Shown here in pieces: positions 8,739-17,883 of a stretch of 64,000 nt of DNA. A program made the translations under genes and the position numbers. Numbering within the stretch: the first letter of the stretch is position 1; each line of letters starts with the position of its first letter. Where the stretch lies: contig NC_015160.1 in the NCBI RefSeq assembly GCF_000190535.1, positions 2,480,001 to 2,544,000 on the forward strand. Reading direction: 5' to 3'. Under the pieces are notes generated by a model. It was not told the DNA's origin, ran no database searches, and saw nothing but the letters and a program-made list of their open reading frames with translations. The DNA comes from Odoribacter splanchnicus DSM 20712. Its GTDB lineage: Bacteria > Bacteroidota > Bacteroidia > Bacteroidales > Marinifilaceae.

Positions 8739-10370
8739 ATGAATCCAAGTTTTCATATAATTGATTTCGTAATCGTCGGAATATACGCGATTCTACTAGT
8801 GGGTGTAGGTCTGTGGGTATCACGGACTAAAAAAGGACACACCAAAACTGCCGAGGACTACTTCCTGGCCAGTAAAGCATTGCCTTGGTGGGCTATCGGT
8901 TCTTCTCTGATTGCCGCCAACATCTCAGCAGAGCAATTTATCGGTATGTCCGGTTCAGGTTTTGCCGGAGGTCTGGCTATTGCTTCCTATGAATTTATGG
9001 CAGCTCTGACCTTGATTATCGTTGGAAAATTCTTCCTGCCGATTTTTATCAAACAAGGGATTTACACGATTCCGGAATTTGTGGAAAAACGGTTTTCGAC
9101 CAATCTGAAAACCATTCTGGCTGTATTCTGGATCGCTCTCTTTGTTTTTGTCAACCTGACTTCTGTATTATTCCTGGGTGGTAAAGCCATCGACACGATT
9201 GTAGGTGTTGGAGATGGCAGTATGATCGTTCCGGCTATTATCGCGCTGGCTATTTTTGCAGCAGCTTACTCATTATATGGCGGATTATCGGCTGTAGCCT
9301 GGACAGATGTCATTCAGGTTGCCCTGCTAGTCATCGGTGGTATTATTACAACCTTAATCGCCTTGCATTACGTCACTCCCGACGGAGGAATCCTGAATGG
9401 AATCTCTCACATCGCCGATGCTGCCAGTGATAAATTCGATATGGTACTCTCCCGCGATAACAAGGAGTTCAACAATCTTCCGGGTATCTATGTATTGATC
9501 GGTGGACTGTGGGTAGCCAACCTATACTACTGGGGCTTCAACCAGTACATCATCCAACGTACCCTGGCAGCCAAATCACTGACAGAAGCACAACGGGGTA
9601 TCGCCTTTGCAGCCTTCCTGAAAATGTTGATTCCTTTCATCGTAGTTATTCCGGGAATCGTTGCCTGGGTAATGTATTCCGAAGACCTGTACGGCGCCAG
9701 AAGTGCTTTCGAAATTGCAGGTTCTACCGCATTGAACAATGACAATGCTTATCCCTGGCTGATCAGTACCTTCATTCCCGTCGGTGTGAAAGGACTGGTA
9801 CTAGCCGCCTTAGCTGCAGCGATCGTTTCTTCGCTGGCTTCTATGCTGAATTCAACTTCCACCATTTTTACGATGGATATCTATAAACCATATATCAATC
9901 GCGAAGCTTCGCAAACAAAACTGGTCAACGTAGGCCGTTTAACAGCCGGTATCGCCTTGATCATAGCCGTATGTCTGGCCCCGCTATTGGGAGGTATCGA
10001 TCAGATGTTCCAATACATTCAGGAGTATACCGGTTTGGTAAGCCCGGGTATTTTGGCTGTATTCTTAATGGGATTGTTCTGGAAGAAAGCAACGAACAAA
10101 GGAGCGATCTGGGGTGTACTTTGTTCCATTCCAATCGCTCTGATCTTTAAACTCTTACCACTCGAGATGCCGTTCATGGACCAAATGTTCTACGCAACCT
10201 TGTTGACGATTGTAGTGATCTTTATGGTCAGCCTGAGCAGTAATCCCGCAGATGATGATCCGAAAGCGATCAAACTGACTGCCGATATGTTTAAAACAGA
10301 CAAAGTATTCAATATTTGTGCTTATATCATCTGTATCTTATTGGTAGTGATCTACACCGCATTCTTCTAA
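8739..10370 (+). CDS. sglT: Sodium/galactose (glucose) symporter, vSGLT-like
   Basis: This 543-residue member of the solute:sodium symporter family has about 14 hydrophobic helices. It is strikingly close to the Vibrio parahaemolyticus vSGLT from memory of that sequence: AANISAEQFIGMSGSG (contains the sugar-contact Gln), IASYEF (Glu), YYWGFNQYIIQRTLAAKS (Asn and Lys), and FQYIQEYTGLVSPG (Gln) all occupy the expected places. It should import galactose and/or glucose with sodium. It is second in the galK-sglT unit and is followed by a bidirectional terminator. The substrate is inferred from these residues plus galK/galM linkage. Confidence 0.92.
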   Translation: MNPSFHIIDFVIVGIYAILLVGVGLWVSRTKKGHTKTAEDYFLASKALPWWAIGSSLIAANISAEQFIGMSGSGFAGGLAIASYEFMAALTLIIVGKFFLPIFIKQGIYTIPEFVEKRFSTNLKTILAVFWIALFVFVNLTSVLFLGGKAIDTIVGVGDGSMIVPAIIALAIFAAAYSLYGGLSAVAWTDVIQVALLVIGGIITTLIALHYVTPDGGILNGISHIADAASDKFDMVLSRDNKEFNNLPGIYVLIGGLWVANLYYWGFNQYIIQRTLAAKSLTEAQRGIAFAAFLKMLIPFIVVIPGIVAWVMYSEDLYGARSAFEIAGSTALNNDNAYPWLISTFIPVGVKGLVLAALAAAIVSSLASMLNSTSTIFTMDIYKPYINREASQTKLVNVGRLTAGIALIIAVCLAPLLGGIDQMFQYIQEYTGLVSPGILAVFLMGLFWKKATNKGAIWGVLCSIPIALIFKLLPLEMPFMDQMFYATLLTIVVIFMVSLSSNPADDDPKAIKLTADMFKTDKVFNICAYIICILLVVIYTAFF

Positions 10371-10377
10371 AAAAAAC

Positions 10378-10406
10378 CAGGGATGAAAGCTTATCTTTCA
10401 TCCCTG
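10378..10406. terminator. Bidirectional terminator between sglT and rpoD
   Basis: A perfect 12-bp stem CAGGGATGAAAG / CTTTCATCCCTG with a 5-nt loop lies between the convergent genes. On the minus strand it is followed by GGTTTTTTTT, a good U tract for rpoD transcripts; on the plus strand the T content is weaker. Confidence 0.8.
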
Positions 10407-10420
10407 ATTCTATCCTTATT

Positions 10421-11290
10421 TTACAAATAGGTCTTCAGCCGTTTGTTGTTCTTCACCTCTTTCAATTTCCGGATCGCTTTAGTCTTCACCTGTCTGACTC
10501 TTTCACTCGTCAAACCTAATTTCGTTCCGATTTCTTCGAGTGACATCGAGGAATATCCGTTCAGGCCATAATACATACTTAAAATAGTAGCTTCACGTAC
10601 CGACAAAGCAGCGAACGAACGTTCGATATCGGTTTTCAGTGAGTCCTGATTCAGTGAACTTTCAGGAGCCTGGATAGAAGGATCGGGAGCGATATATACA
10701 TCGTAGAGGGAAATAGATTCTTCATCGGTCGTCAAAGGAGCATCCATAGATACCGGCTTCGTGGCGATCTTCATGTTTTCCTTTACCTCTTCAGGCGTCA
10801 TATCCATTTTCTCTGCAATCTCTTCTTCTGTCGGTTCGCGTTGGAACTCTTGTTCCAACAAAGTATAACACCGATTCACCTTATTGATCGTACTGATCTT
10901 ATTCAATGGCAACCGGATAAGCCGGGCATTTTCAGCTATTGCCTGAAGGATAGACTGACGAATCCACCATACAGCGTAAGAAATAAATTTGAATCCTTTG
11001 GTTTCGTCGAAGCATTCGGCCGCTTTGATCAATCCGACATTTCCTTCATTGATCAGATCACCTAAAGTCAGCCCATGATTTTGATACTGTTTCGCGACAG
11101 AAACGACAAACCGCAGATTACTCAATACCAGTTTTTCCCTTGCCGCCCGGTCTCCACTTCTGATTTTTTTTGCCAAATCGGCTTCTTCTTCGGGAGATAA
11201 AACATGGATTTTACCTATCTCCTGAAGATATTTCTCGATGGAGTACGACTCGCGCCCCGTAATTTGCTTGGTAATCTTAAGCTGTCTCAT
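10421..11290 (-). CDS. rpoD: Primary RNA polymerase sigma factor (Bacteroidota sigma-70)
   Basis: The 289-residue sigma factor has region 1.2 (SIEKYLQEIGKIHVLSPEEE), region 2 (LRFVVSVAKQYQ, GLTLGDLINEGNVGLIKA, YAVWWIRQSILQ), region 3 and region 4 with a helix-turn-helix (MSLEEIGTKLGLTSERVRQV). It lacks the long N-terminal 1.1 region of proteobacterial RpoD; this short form is typical of the Bacteroidota housekeeping sigma (sigma-ABfr) that recognises TTTG / TAnnTTTG promoters. It is probably monocistronic, facing a terminator shared with sglT. Confidence 0.93.
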   Translation of the reverse strand: MRQLKITKQITGRESYSIEKYLQEIGKIHVLSPEEEADLAKKIRSGDRAAREKLVLSNLRFVVSVAKQYQNHGLTLGDLINEGNVGLIKAAECFDETKGFKFISYAVWWIRQSILQAIAENARLIRLPLNKISTINKVNRCYTLLEQEFQREPTEEEIAEKMDMTPEEVKENMKIATKPVSMDAPLTTDEESISLYDVYIAPDPSIQAPESSLNQDSLKTDIERSFAALSVREATILSMYYGLNGYSSMSLEEIGTKLGLTSERVRQVKTKAIRKLKEVKNNKRLKTYL

Positions 11291-11427
11291 ATCAGGATAA
11301 TCGCTCTTAAAGTTAATAATTTGATTTATAAAAACAAATTTTCAGACTTCTTTTTCATCTTTCAGTAATAATACGAGACCAGCCAAGGCTTAGTTACAAG
11401 TAATCAGGTAAAAAAAAGTAACTTTTT

Positions 11428-11458
11428 TTTGGAGACACCAAAAAAATCCCTACTTTTG
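11428..11458 (+). promoter_or_regulatory. rpmH promoter
   Basis: TTTG (11428-11431), exactly 19 bp, then TACTTTTG (11451-11458): a textbook Bacteroidota promoter, about 40 nt before the rpmH ATG. Confidence 0.85.
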
Positions 11459-11498
11459 CAGTCCGAAGTGAGAAAATAATGCTAAAATATATTTTACA

Positions 11499-11657
11499 AT
11501 GAAACGGACATTTCAACCCTCAAACACCAAAAGAAGAAACAAACACGGTTTCAGAGAAAGAATGGCAACTGCCGGAGGTAGAGCAGTATTAGCCAGAAGA
11601 AGAGCAAAAGGAAGAAAGAAGCTGACCGTATCTGATGAACGCAGACACAAGGCCTAA
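11499..11657 (+). CDS. rpmH: 50S ribosomal protein L34 (bL34)
   Basis: The 52-residue, very basic protein begins [20 protein letters not shown] and continues with [20 protein letters not shown], both diagnostic of L34. It starts at ATG 11499 and stops at TAA 11655-11657. It has its own strong promoter and a strong rho-independent terminator, so it is transcribed alone here rather than with rnpA as in many bacteria; no dnaA or rnpA is adjacent. Confidence 0.97.
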   Translation: MKRTFQPSNTKRRNKHGFRERMATAGGRAVLARRRAKGRKKLTVSDERRHKA

Positions 11658-11671
11658 TTCTTTACAGATAT

Positions 11672-11702
11672 AAAAAAAGCTGCTCCGAGGGCAGCTTTTT
11701 TT
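11672..11702 (+). terminator. rpmH terminator
   Basis: The stem AAAAAAAGCTGC / GCAGCTTTTTTT with a 7-nt loop directly follows rpmH and ends in a run of T. Confidence 0.9.
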
Positions 11703-11742
11703 ATATGGAATAGCTTAAATTTGTCTGAGAAATACATCGAAC

Positions 11743-12486
11743 ATGAGTAAACAGGGAAAGAAAATAGAAGATATCGATCAATTACTGGCCATGGCCGGCT
11801 CCAACCTCAGCATCCTGGAGGAAGAAGTGGATATCAAGGTGCAGAAAGAATACTTCGAAATGGTAAACTTACTCAGTAAACGAACTGAAAACTACCAAAA
11901 AACAAGCAAACAATACCTGGAAAACATCAATGACCTCTATGACGATACGATCGACCCGGAAATCAAAAAGAAAATGCTGGTCGTATTGGCAACTCTGGAC
12001 GATGTTTCGGTATACCGTGCTATCGAAAATTTTTCGAAACAAGACACTCCCTTAAAAAAATGGGCGATTATAGCGCTCCAACAATCCAGAATGTTATTAC
12101 AATCGACTCTGCTGGACGATCCCGGTGTGTTTATCTCTACAGGGCTGGGAGGCCAAGGGCTATTATTGCGGTATTTCTGTGTGTTTTTTTACCGCGTTCC
12201 CGGCGACTTACCCTCTTTTCAGCAAAATACGCTGAAAAATGAAGCAGAAACAGCCATTAACAATGCTCAAGGCTGTATCGAATCTACGGAATTTAAAGGG
12301 AATTATGCCGTGATGCTGTTGCTCCTTCCTCTGAAAACAGAGCTTCAACCCCTTTTCGCAGGAATTATCGACGAATGTAATCAATACGGTAATTTCTTAC
12401 ATGAGAATATGATCATCACAAACGTGAAAAAATTGACGGATGAAGAAATCATGCACTTGTTGCATGCCAAAAACAAACCGGAATAA
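11743..12486 (+). CDS. Conserved hypothetical protein, helical
   Basis: This 247-residue soluble protein has no signal peptide or membrane segment. The N-terminal third is charged and helical (residues 1-75). The middle (about 75-130) resembles HEAT-like helical pairs (TLDDVSVYRAIENF, TPLKKWAIIALQQS), followed by a hydrophobic glycine-rich stretch (FISTGLGGQGLLLRYFCVFF). I recall proteins of this type in other Bacteroidales but know no function. It starts at ATG 11743, 40 bp after the rpmH terminator, and converges with the HhH protein gene, whose stop is 6 bp away. Confidence 0.75.
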   Translation: MSKQGKKIEDIDQLLAMAGSNLSILEEEVDIKVQKEYFEMVNLLSKRTENYQKTSKQYLENINDLYDDTIDPEIKKKMLVVLATLDDVSVYRAIENFSKQDTPLKKWAIIALQQSRMLLQSTLLDDPGVFISTGLGGQGLLLRYFCVFFYRVPGDLPSFQQNTLKNEAETAINNAQGCIESTEFKGNYAVMLLLLPLKTELQPLFAGIIDECNQYGNFLHENMIITNVKKLTDEEIMHLLHAKNKPE

Positions 12487-12492
12487 ATGATC

Positions 12493-14553
12493 TCAAAAGG
12501 TAAAACGTAACTGCAAAGCAAGATCATACAATTTATTTCCTTCTACTTTCGTGACTCCCGAACCGATTACTTCCCGATCGGGATACACCGTAAATCCACC
12601 CTTCAGGTAACAAGTCAGGCCGTTTAACGGTTTCCAACTCAAGTTCAGGTAAGTACGCCACCCCTCTCCCATAAAAGAAGGAAAGGAGTATCCATACAGC
12701 ACATTATTCTCGTATGCATAAATCCTGGACTGATAGGAATCGGTCTTAAACCAAGCCAAACGATATTGCATTTTAAAACGACTATTCCGGGTTGCATAAA
12801 TCAAATCCTGATAGACCAGGAAACCTTTTTCCTTGATCTGTTCTTTATGGTAATGAGAAAGACTGAAACGTGTTCTTAACTCCAACTGACGAGTTACCCG
12901 ATAACCGATCTGATAACGGTATTCACTTTTTTCCCGCTGAACAGAGATTTTTTCTTTCGTATCTTCGGGATGGATCTCCCGTTTTAACCGAAAACGATGT
13001 TCCCAGTTCCCATGCCGGTAACCGATCTGTCCCAACAGTTCCCACCCCGATCCGGGAATAGTAGCTCCATAACGGGGACTGAAAAAACGAAACCAATCAT
13101 AGTACAGATTAATCTTCAAGTTTTTCAGAGGAGATATATCGGTACCGAAATACACCCCCTCCTCATTGGATGTATTGGAATATTCGCCAAATCCGGCAGC
13201 ATAATGGGAGATATATTTTTTATCGTAACGACGATAAAGCAAACAGGCAGATAAGAATGAATTTCCCCACCTCAGCCCGTTGATCGTAGCCCAGGAACCG
13301 ATTCCGCTAAAAGCCGTTTCTCCGAACCAATATATTCCGCGAAACGAAGTTTTATAATCCACACTCATCAAAAAACGTTTGTGCCCTGTATCGTTATATT
13401 GCTGATAAATACGATCCCCGATCATCAAGGCCGGTTTAAAATCATAATACAAAGCGTTCAGACCGAGCTTAAAGGCCGGTGCATTCCAATGTACGGCTCC
13501 TCCCGTAGTCAGTTCTTCCAGGGTATGTTTTTTCCGGCACTCGTTATTATTACGGTGATAACCGGATTCATACAAAGAAACCGACAGCAGATCCTCTTCT
13601 GCCAGTGTATCCGCCTGCACGATATTACCATCGGTTTTCTTCCTGGAAAAAAACACATCCGCCGTTACCTGCCGACAGGGTTTCAAAGTCAGGGCAACGC
13701 CTTTCAGGTAATTATTTTCATCGGCAGAAGTGTAGGGCGAAAAACCTTTGCCCGATTTCTCGTTTCCGACGACAACCTCCGATTTCCCGGAAGTAAAACC
13801 ACCCCAGGCCACTAAGCCTTGCCCCCATTGTAAGCGGTAATTACCCAAAAGAATCCGTTGGAAAAAACGATCTGTATGAATACTTATGTGGGCTGATAAA
13901 AAATCAAAACCGGTTTTCTGATACCGGGTAAAATATCCTTCACCCGGATCATTTTCAAGAGTCAAACCAGCTTGCAGATGTTGCCCGATCGTCGCTTTAT
14001 ACTTGAGTAACAGCCCGACCGGAGGGCCATGGAAGCGATTATCTGCTTTGCGTTCATACTCTTTCCGGGTATCGAAATCAACCGGAGAATAGGTTGTATA
14101 CCCTTCCTGCAAGGGGAGACTCACTTTGGCACGGGTCAGTAATTCCTGTCGGCTACGTAACCTTATCGCTTTCACCCGGTCCTGCACTTCCGGATGCCCT
14201 AAAGTAATGAAAGACCGGATATTCTCCAGATCTTTCTTCCCAATTCCCGGCACCAACAATAACTCGTTGATATGAAGAAAATTCCCGTATTTCTTTCGAA
14301 ATTCCAACAACTGGTCGATCTGACTGTCGGACAATAAAAACAACATCTTGAGGGAATCGAACCCGGCCGTATTTACGTTCACAGGAGTCATCAACAGATT
14401 AGAAAGGATATCGACCATCTCCTCGTATCCATCTTCTGTATTCAGAATATCATTTCCTTCCAACAAACGTTCAATATCAGGTAAATCCTGTGCCCAAACA
14501 TCCAAAGAGACCAGTGAAAACAATAGAAATAACCCAAATTGCCAGCATCTCAT
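12493..14553 (-). CDS. Helix-hairpin-helix protein with outer-membrane beta-barrel-like C-terminus
   Basis: This 686-residue secreted protein has a signal peptide (residues 1-21, ending VWAQ). Two helix-hairpin-helix repeats follow (about 50-110: PVNVNTAGFDSLKML and LLLVPGIGKKDLENIRSF), the ComEA-type nonspecific DNA-binding fold. The remaining 550 residues are rich in alternating aromatic/polar strands and end in LRFTF, as in outer-membrane beta-barrels. Bacteroidota HhH-barrel proteins of this layout are often annotated as ComEA-like. A role in DNA uptake is only an inference. No neighbouring competence genes are seen. Confidence 0.85.
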   Translation of the reverse strand: MRCWQFGLFLLFSLVSLDVWAQDLPDIERLLEGNDILNTEDGYEEMVDILSNLLMTPVNVNTAGFDSLKMLFLLSDSQIDQLLEFRKKYGNFLHINELLLVPGIGKKDLENIRSFITLGHPEVQDRVKAIRLRSRQELLTRAKVSLPLQEGYTTYSPVDFDTRKEYERKADNRFHGPPVGLLLKYKATIGQHLQAGLTLENDPGEGYFTRYQKTGFDFLSAHISIHTDRFFQRILLGNYRLQWGQGLVAWGGFTSGKSEVVVGNEKSGKGFSPYTSADENNYLKGVALTLKPCRQVTADVFFSRKKTDGNIVQADTLAEEDLLSVSLYESGYHRNNNECRKKHTLEELTTGGAVHWNAPAFKLGLNALYYDFKPALMIGDRIYQQYNDTGHKRFLMSVDYKTSFRGIYWFGETAFSGIGSWATINGLRWGNSFLSACLLYRRYDKKYISHYAAGFGEYSNTSNEEGVYFGTDISPLKNLKINLYYDWFRFFSPRYGATIPGSGWELLGQIGYRHGNWEHRFRLKREIHPEDTKEKISVQREKSEYRYQIGYRVTRQLELRTRFSLSHYHKEQIKEKGFLVYQDLIYATRNSRFKMQYRLAWFKTDSYQSRIYAYENNVLYGYSFPSFMGEGWRTYLNLSWKPLNGLTCYLKGGFTVYPDREVIGSGVTKVEGNKLYDLALQLRFTF

Positions 14554-14849
14554 CGTACTGAAAATTATACAACTTCTGCCAGGCCGGACCTCGCAACAAG
14601 CAGTAAGCTGTAGTTCTGCATCAGATATAAAATCCTAACATCCCGTTACCACAAGGGGGAACTCTCCATTAAAAATACCGACGGTATGAAATTAAGCGAC
14701 GAAACAGAACGAACAAAAAATAAATTACCTTATACCGCCGGCATCACGCTATGACCACACAACAATAACACCTCATCTTATTATATTCTCAAATTTATGA
14801 ATTATTTACTTAAAAACAAACTTAATTTAAAAATATTTACAAAAGAAAA
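14554..14849. other. AT-rich intergenic stretch, no gene seen
   Basis: This lies between the minus-strand HhH gene start and the purE terminator. I see short partial inverted repeats (TACCGACGGTA near 14677; TATACCGCCGGCAT near 14731) but no convincing ORF, RNA or canonical promoter. Confidence 0.4.
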
Positions 14850-14880
14850 TCCCGTAAAGAATAGATAACTCTTTACGGGA
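14850..14880 (-). terminator. purE terminator
   Basis: An 11-bp stem (TCCCGTAAAGA / TCTTTACGGGA) is followed on the minus strand by ATTTTCTTTT, 21 bp after the purE stop. Confidence 0.8.
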
Positions 14881-14901
14881 TGATATATCAGTCGGTTCAG
14901 A

Positions 14902-15408
14902 TCAATTTGTTTTGAAATTATATTTCACCGCAGCCAATTCTTTATTGGCATCGACGATCTTCTTTTTCAAAGATTCTTTAAAATGAATCATCTTTTCTTT
15001 CAACTCCCGATCTCCGACAGCCAATATTTGTACGGCGAGAATTCCAGCATTCATCGCTCCGTTGATAGCCACTGTAGCGACAGGAATTCCCGGAGGCATC
15101 TGAGTAATAGCCAACAAAGCATCCATTCCGTTCAAAGAGGCGTTGATCGGCACCCCGATCACCGGCACCGGTGTCATGGCCGCAATGACTCCGGGCAGAT
15201 GGGCAGCCATACCGGCTCCGGCGATAATGACTTCTATTCCTCTCTCTGCAGCCTGTTTGGCAAAAGCCTCCACCTCTGCAGGAGTACGATGAGCCGACAA
15301 GGCATTCATTTCAAATGGAATACCCATGTCATCCAATACTTTCGCCGCCTTCTCCATAATGGCCAGATCGGAAGTACTCCCCATAATAATACTTACTCTT
15401 GGATTCAT
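14902..15408 (-). CDS. purE: N5-carboxyaminoimidazole ribonucleotide mutase
   Basis: PurE converts N5-CAIR to CAIR in purine synthesis. The 168-residue protein shows the class I motifs: RVSIIMGSTSDLAIM at the N-terminus, the active-site SAHRTP, AGAGMAAHLPGVIA and GVPINASLNGMDALLAI. The length is typical. It stands alone between terminators and faces away from hpt, with a likely shared divergent promoter region. purK is not in the window. Confidence 0.96.
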   Translation of the reverse strand: MNPRVSIIMGSTSDLAIMEKAAKVLDDMGIPFEMNALSAHRTPAEVEAFAKQAAERGIEVIIAGAGMAAHLPGVIAAMTPVPVIGVPINASLNGMDALLAITQMPPGIPVATVAINGAMNAGILAVQILAVGDRELKEKMIHFKESLKKKIVDANKELAAVKYNFKTN

Positions 15409-15452
15409 TCGATATTTGTTTTATAAGGTAAAATTCATCAGACTAATCGATA

Positions 15453-15460
15453 CAAAAATA
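15453..15460 (-). promoter_or_regulatory. Likely purE -7 box
   Basis: The minus strand reads TATTTTTG, matching TAnnTTTG, 45 bp before the purE ATG. The -33 element is not clear. Confidence 0.5.
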
Positions 15461-15502
15461 AATATAATCTGATTTGTCCCTCCATATATGCCTTAAAAAT
15501 AT

Positions 15503-15510
15503 TACTTTTG
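15503..15510 (+). promoter_or_regulatory. Likely hpt -7 box
   Basis: TACTTTTG matches TAnnTTTG, 38 bp before the hpt ATG. A TTTG exists at 15473 but 26 bp away, further than the usual 19. Confidence 0.55.
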
Positions 15511-15547
15511 TCCAAATAAATACTCAAAGGGATAGCAATTTAGCAAA

Positions 15548-16087
15548 ATGGGAAATATCATATTACATGACAAAGAGTTTCGTCCTTTTATCGAAGCTAC
15601 TAAAATCGATCAAGTCATTACCCGAATGGCCGAACAGATGAACCGGGAGCTAGCCGATACCCAACCTCTATTTTTAAGTATTTTGAACGGTTCTTTTATG
15701 TTCACATCAGACCTGATTAAACAAATCGTCATTCCGGGTACACAAATCAGCTTTGTCAAAGTCGCTTCCTATAGCGGAACCTGTTCTACCGGAGCAATCC
15801 AAGAGTTGATCGGGCTAAAAGAGGACATACAGAACCGTACGGTCGTCATTCTGGAAGATATCATCGACTCCGGAAGATCGATGAAGCATTTGCTGGAATA
15901 TTTACATGCTAAGAATCCGAAACAAGTGATCGTCGCCACTTTATTCCATAAACCCAAAGCCGCAGTCTGTCAGGTACCCATCGCCTACAAAGGCATTGAA
16001 CTGGAAAACGATTTTGTCGTGGGCAGAGGCTTGGATTACGATGGTTTGGGAAGAAATTATCCGGATCTCTATATCCTGAATGCCTAA
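15548..16087 (+). CDS. hpt: Hypoxanthine phosphoribosyltransferase
   Basis: This purine salvage enzyme joins hypoxanthine or guanine to PRPP. The 179-residue type I phosphoribosyltransferase has SILNGSFMF near the N-terminus, the PRPP loop [13 protein letters not shown] (two acidic residues plus the loop) and the C-terminal [15 protein letters not shown]. It is followed 35 bp later by obgE. In several Bacteroidota the adenylate kinase gene adk lies between hpt and obgE; here it does not. Confidence 0.95.
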   Translation: MGNIILHDKEFRPFIEATKIDQVITRMAEQMNRELADTQPLFLSILNGSFMFTSDLIKQIVIPGTQISFVKVASYSGTCSTGAIQELIGLKEDIQNRTVVILEDIIDSGRSMKHLLEYLHAKNPKQVIVATLFHKPKAAVCQVPIAYKGIELENDFVVGRGLDYDGLGRNYPDLYILNA

Positions 16088-16122
16088 GATTTTTTACTTT
16101 TTACCTTTTACTTTTTCATATT

Positions 16123-17112
16123 ATGGCTTCTACGAATTTTGTCGATTATGTAAAAACCTTCTGCCGGAGTGGTGCCGGAGGACGGGGATCCGCCCATTTA
16201 CACCGGGATAAACGAACGATGAAAGGCGGACCGGATGGAGGTGACGGAGGACGGGGAGGCAATGTCATCGTCCGTGGAAACCGAAATTACTGGACACTGA
16301 TCCATTTGAAATACCAGCGCCATGTATTTGCAGGTGACGGCGGAAACGGAAGTGAAGACCGGAGTACAGGTGCCGATGGTGAAGATGTTACAATCGAAGT
16401 TCCTTTAGGAACGGTTGCCCGGGATGCAGAAACCGGCGAAACGATTTGTGAAATCACACAAGACGGGGAAAGTTTTATCCTGGTCAAGGGAGGACGCGGA
16501 GGTCTGGGCAATTGGAATTTCCGTTCGGCAACGAATCAAACGCCCCGTTTTGCACAGCCCGGAGAGCCCCGCGTCGAACGGACGGTCATTCTCGAATTAA
16601 AGGTATTAGCGGATGTGGGCCTCGTAGGATTCCCCAATGCCGGCAAATCGACCTTATTGTCGGTAGTATCTGCTGCTAAACCCGAAATCGCCAATTACCC
16701 TTTCACGACACTCGTTCCTAACCTGGGAATCGTCAATTACCGTGATGGACGTTCGTTCGTTATGGCAGATATTCCCGGTATTATCGAAGGAGCACACCAA
16801 GGAAAAGGACTGGGTATCCGATTTTTGCGCCACATCGAACGCAACTCGGTATTGCTATTTCTGGTACCTGCCGACAGTCAGAATATTCATCAGGAATATA
16901 ACATCCTGTTAAACGAATTGAAACAATACAATCCGGAGCTTCTGGATAAAAAACGCGTATTGGCCATTTCAAAATCAGACTGTGCCGATAAAGAACTGAT
17001 GGCAGAGATGGAGTGCGATCTCCCCGATATCCCTTATGTCTTTATCTCCTCTGTGACAGGAACCGGCCTTACCGAATTGAAAGATATACTCTGGAAAGTC
17101 CTCAATGAATAA
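16123..17112 (+). CDS. obgE: Obg-family GTPase
   Basis: This is an essential GTPase associated with the 50S subunit and stress control. The 329-residue protein has the glycine-rich Obg fold (residues 1-157: [45 protein letters not shown]) followed by the G domain: G1 [12 protein letters not shown]2 region [12 protein letters not shown]3 [16 protein letters not shown], and the NKxD position reading SKSD. It ends after the G domain, so the optional C-terminal OCT domain is absent. ATG 16123 follows a 35-bp T-rich spacer after hpt; cotranscription is likely. Confidence 0.96.
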   Translation: MASTNFVDYVKTFCRSGAGGRGSAHLHRDKRTMKGGPDGGDGGRGGNVIVRGNRNYWTLIHLKYQRHVFAGDGGNGSEDRSTGADGEDVTIEVPLGTVARDAETGETICEITQDGESFILVKGGRGGLGNWNFRSATNQTPRFAQPGEPRVERTVILELKVLADVGLVGFPNAGKSTLLSVVSAAKPEIANYPFTTLVPNLGIVNYRDGRSFVMADIPGIIEGAHQGKGLGIRFLRHIERNSVLLFLVPADSQNIHQEYNILLNELKQYNPELLDKKRVLAISKSDCADKELMAEMECDLPDIPYVFISSVTGTGLTELKDILWKVLNE

Positions 17113-17175
17113 ATTTTGGCAGTTATATACCTTACACCGATAAATGTAGAATTATTTTGTTACTTGTTCGTCTTC

Positions 17176-17333
17176 GGTGTTCGTGTTGGGGGACCCGGTC
17201 GCTTCTGTCGGTCGTCTACCTTTTTCTTTCACTGACCGGCGGAACTCGCTTCGCTCAGACACCACCGGTCGGGCGTTCAGAAAAAGCAAGACGACACCCG
17301 ACAGAGCTCCAATGGTCCCCCAACACGAACACC
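17176..17333. repeat. Intergenic inverted-repeat element, copy 1
   Basis: Perfect 20-bp outer arms (GGTGTTCGTGTTGGGGGACC at 17176-17195, complement at 17314-17333) enclose about 118 bp that also fold imperfectly (e.g. GACCGGCGG with CCACCGGTC). Core segments 17228-17245 and 17255-17278 are exactly repeated in reverse orientation in copy 2. G+C is higher than the surroundings. There is no credible protein; short ORFs across it are low-complexity reads of the stem. Confidence 0.85.
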
Positions 17334-17558
17334 TCCGACTTACGTTATCACTGCATAGGAAACGAACTGTGACCTGAAAAGTATAAACTTCTATCAAACA
17401 GCTGTTTTTCTGCCCCCCCTACATGAGGGATTAATTCAGCCATCGCTATTTTATAGAAATAATCCGATCAGGTAACCCAGGTATCCATACTCCGGTCAGG
17501 GTGGCCTGCTCTTTCATTCAATAAAACTTTCCTTCTTTGCCCTGTAGTGCTGACGGAA

Positions 17559-17733
17559 GATGCAGGGTTTTGTGGCGGAAGACCATTGGAGCAGGAACGA
17601 GGGTCCGGTTAGGTTTTCCGAACGCCCGACCGGTGGTGTCTGACGAGCCTGCGAGGAGTTCCGCCGGTCAGTGAAGGAAAGCCTTAGCGGACCGGTCCAG
17701 GCGAACCGGTCTGATGGCACAAAACCCTGCATC
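17559..17733. repeat. Intergenic inverted-repeat element, copy 2 (opposite orientation)
   Basis: Perfect 16-bp outer arms (GATGCAGGGTTTTGTG at 17559-17574, complement at 17718-17733) differ from those of copy 1. The interior shares with copy 1, in inverse orientation, ACCATTGGAGC, a 24-bp block at 17620-17643 and an 18-bp block at 17658-17675. The apical part between these blocks differs. This looks like a family of palindromic intergenic elements with a conserved core and variable outer stems. The rest of the 17113-17883 gap shows no gene, only a loose GGGGAAA...TTTCCCC pairing at 17776-17813 that might end the his operon. Confidence 0.85.
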
Positions 17734-17883
17734 GGAATAGAAAGAAAAAATGAACCTACCATAGATTTGGAGAACGGGGAAATTAAAGTTTACTTTACTT
17801 TTTTCTTTTCCCCTTTCTCCGTTGCACCCAAGAAAACCTACATTTAGTGTAAACATGTATATAAATACCTATTTATCCCCATT

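Noticed and set aside
13381..13815. 144-codon plus-strand ORF inside the HhH/barrel gene
   Set aside because: Antisense shadow of a well-supported 686-residue secreted protein.
17152..17762. Overlapping ORFs of 66-82 codons on both strands in the 17.1-17.8 kb gap
   Set aside because: They are readings of the inverted-repeat elements; the same block gives ORFs on both strands, with no start context or family similarity.
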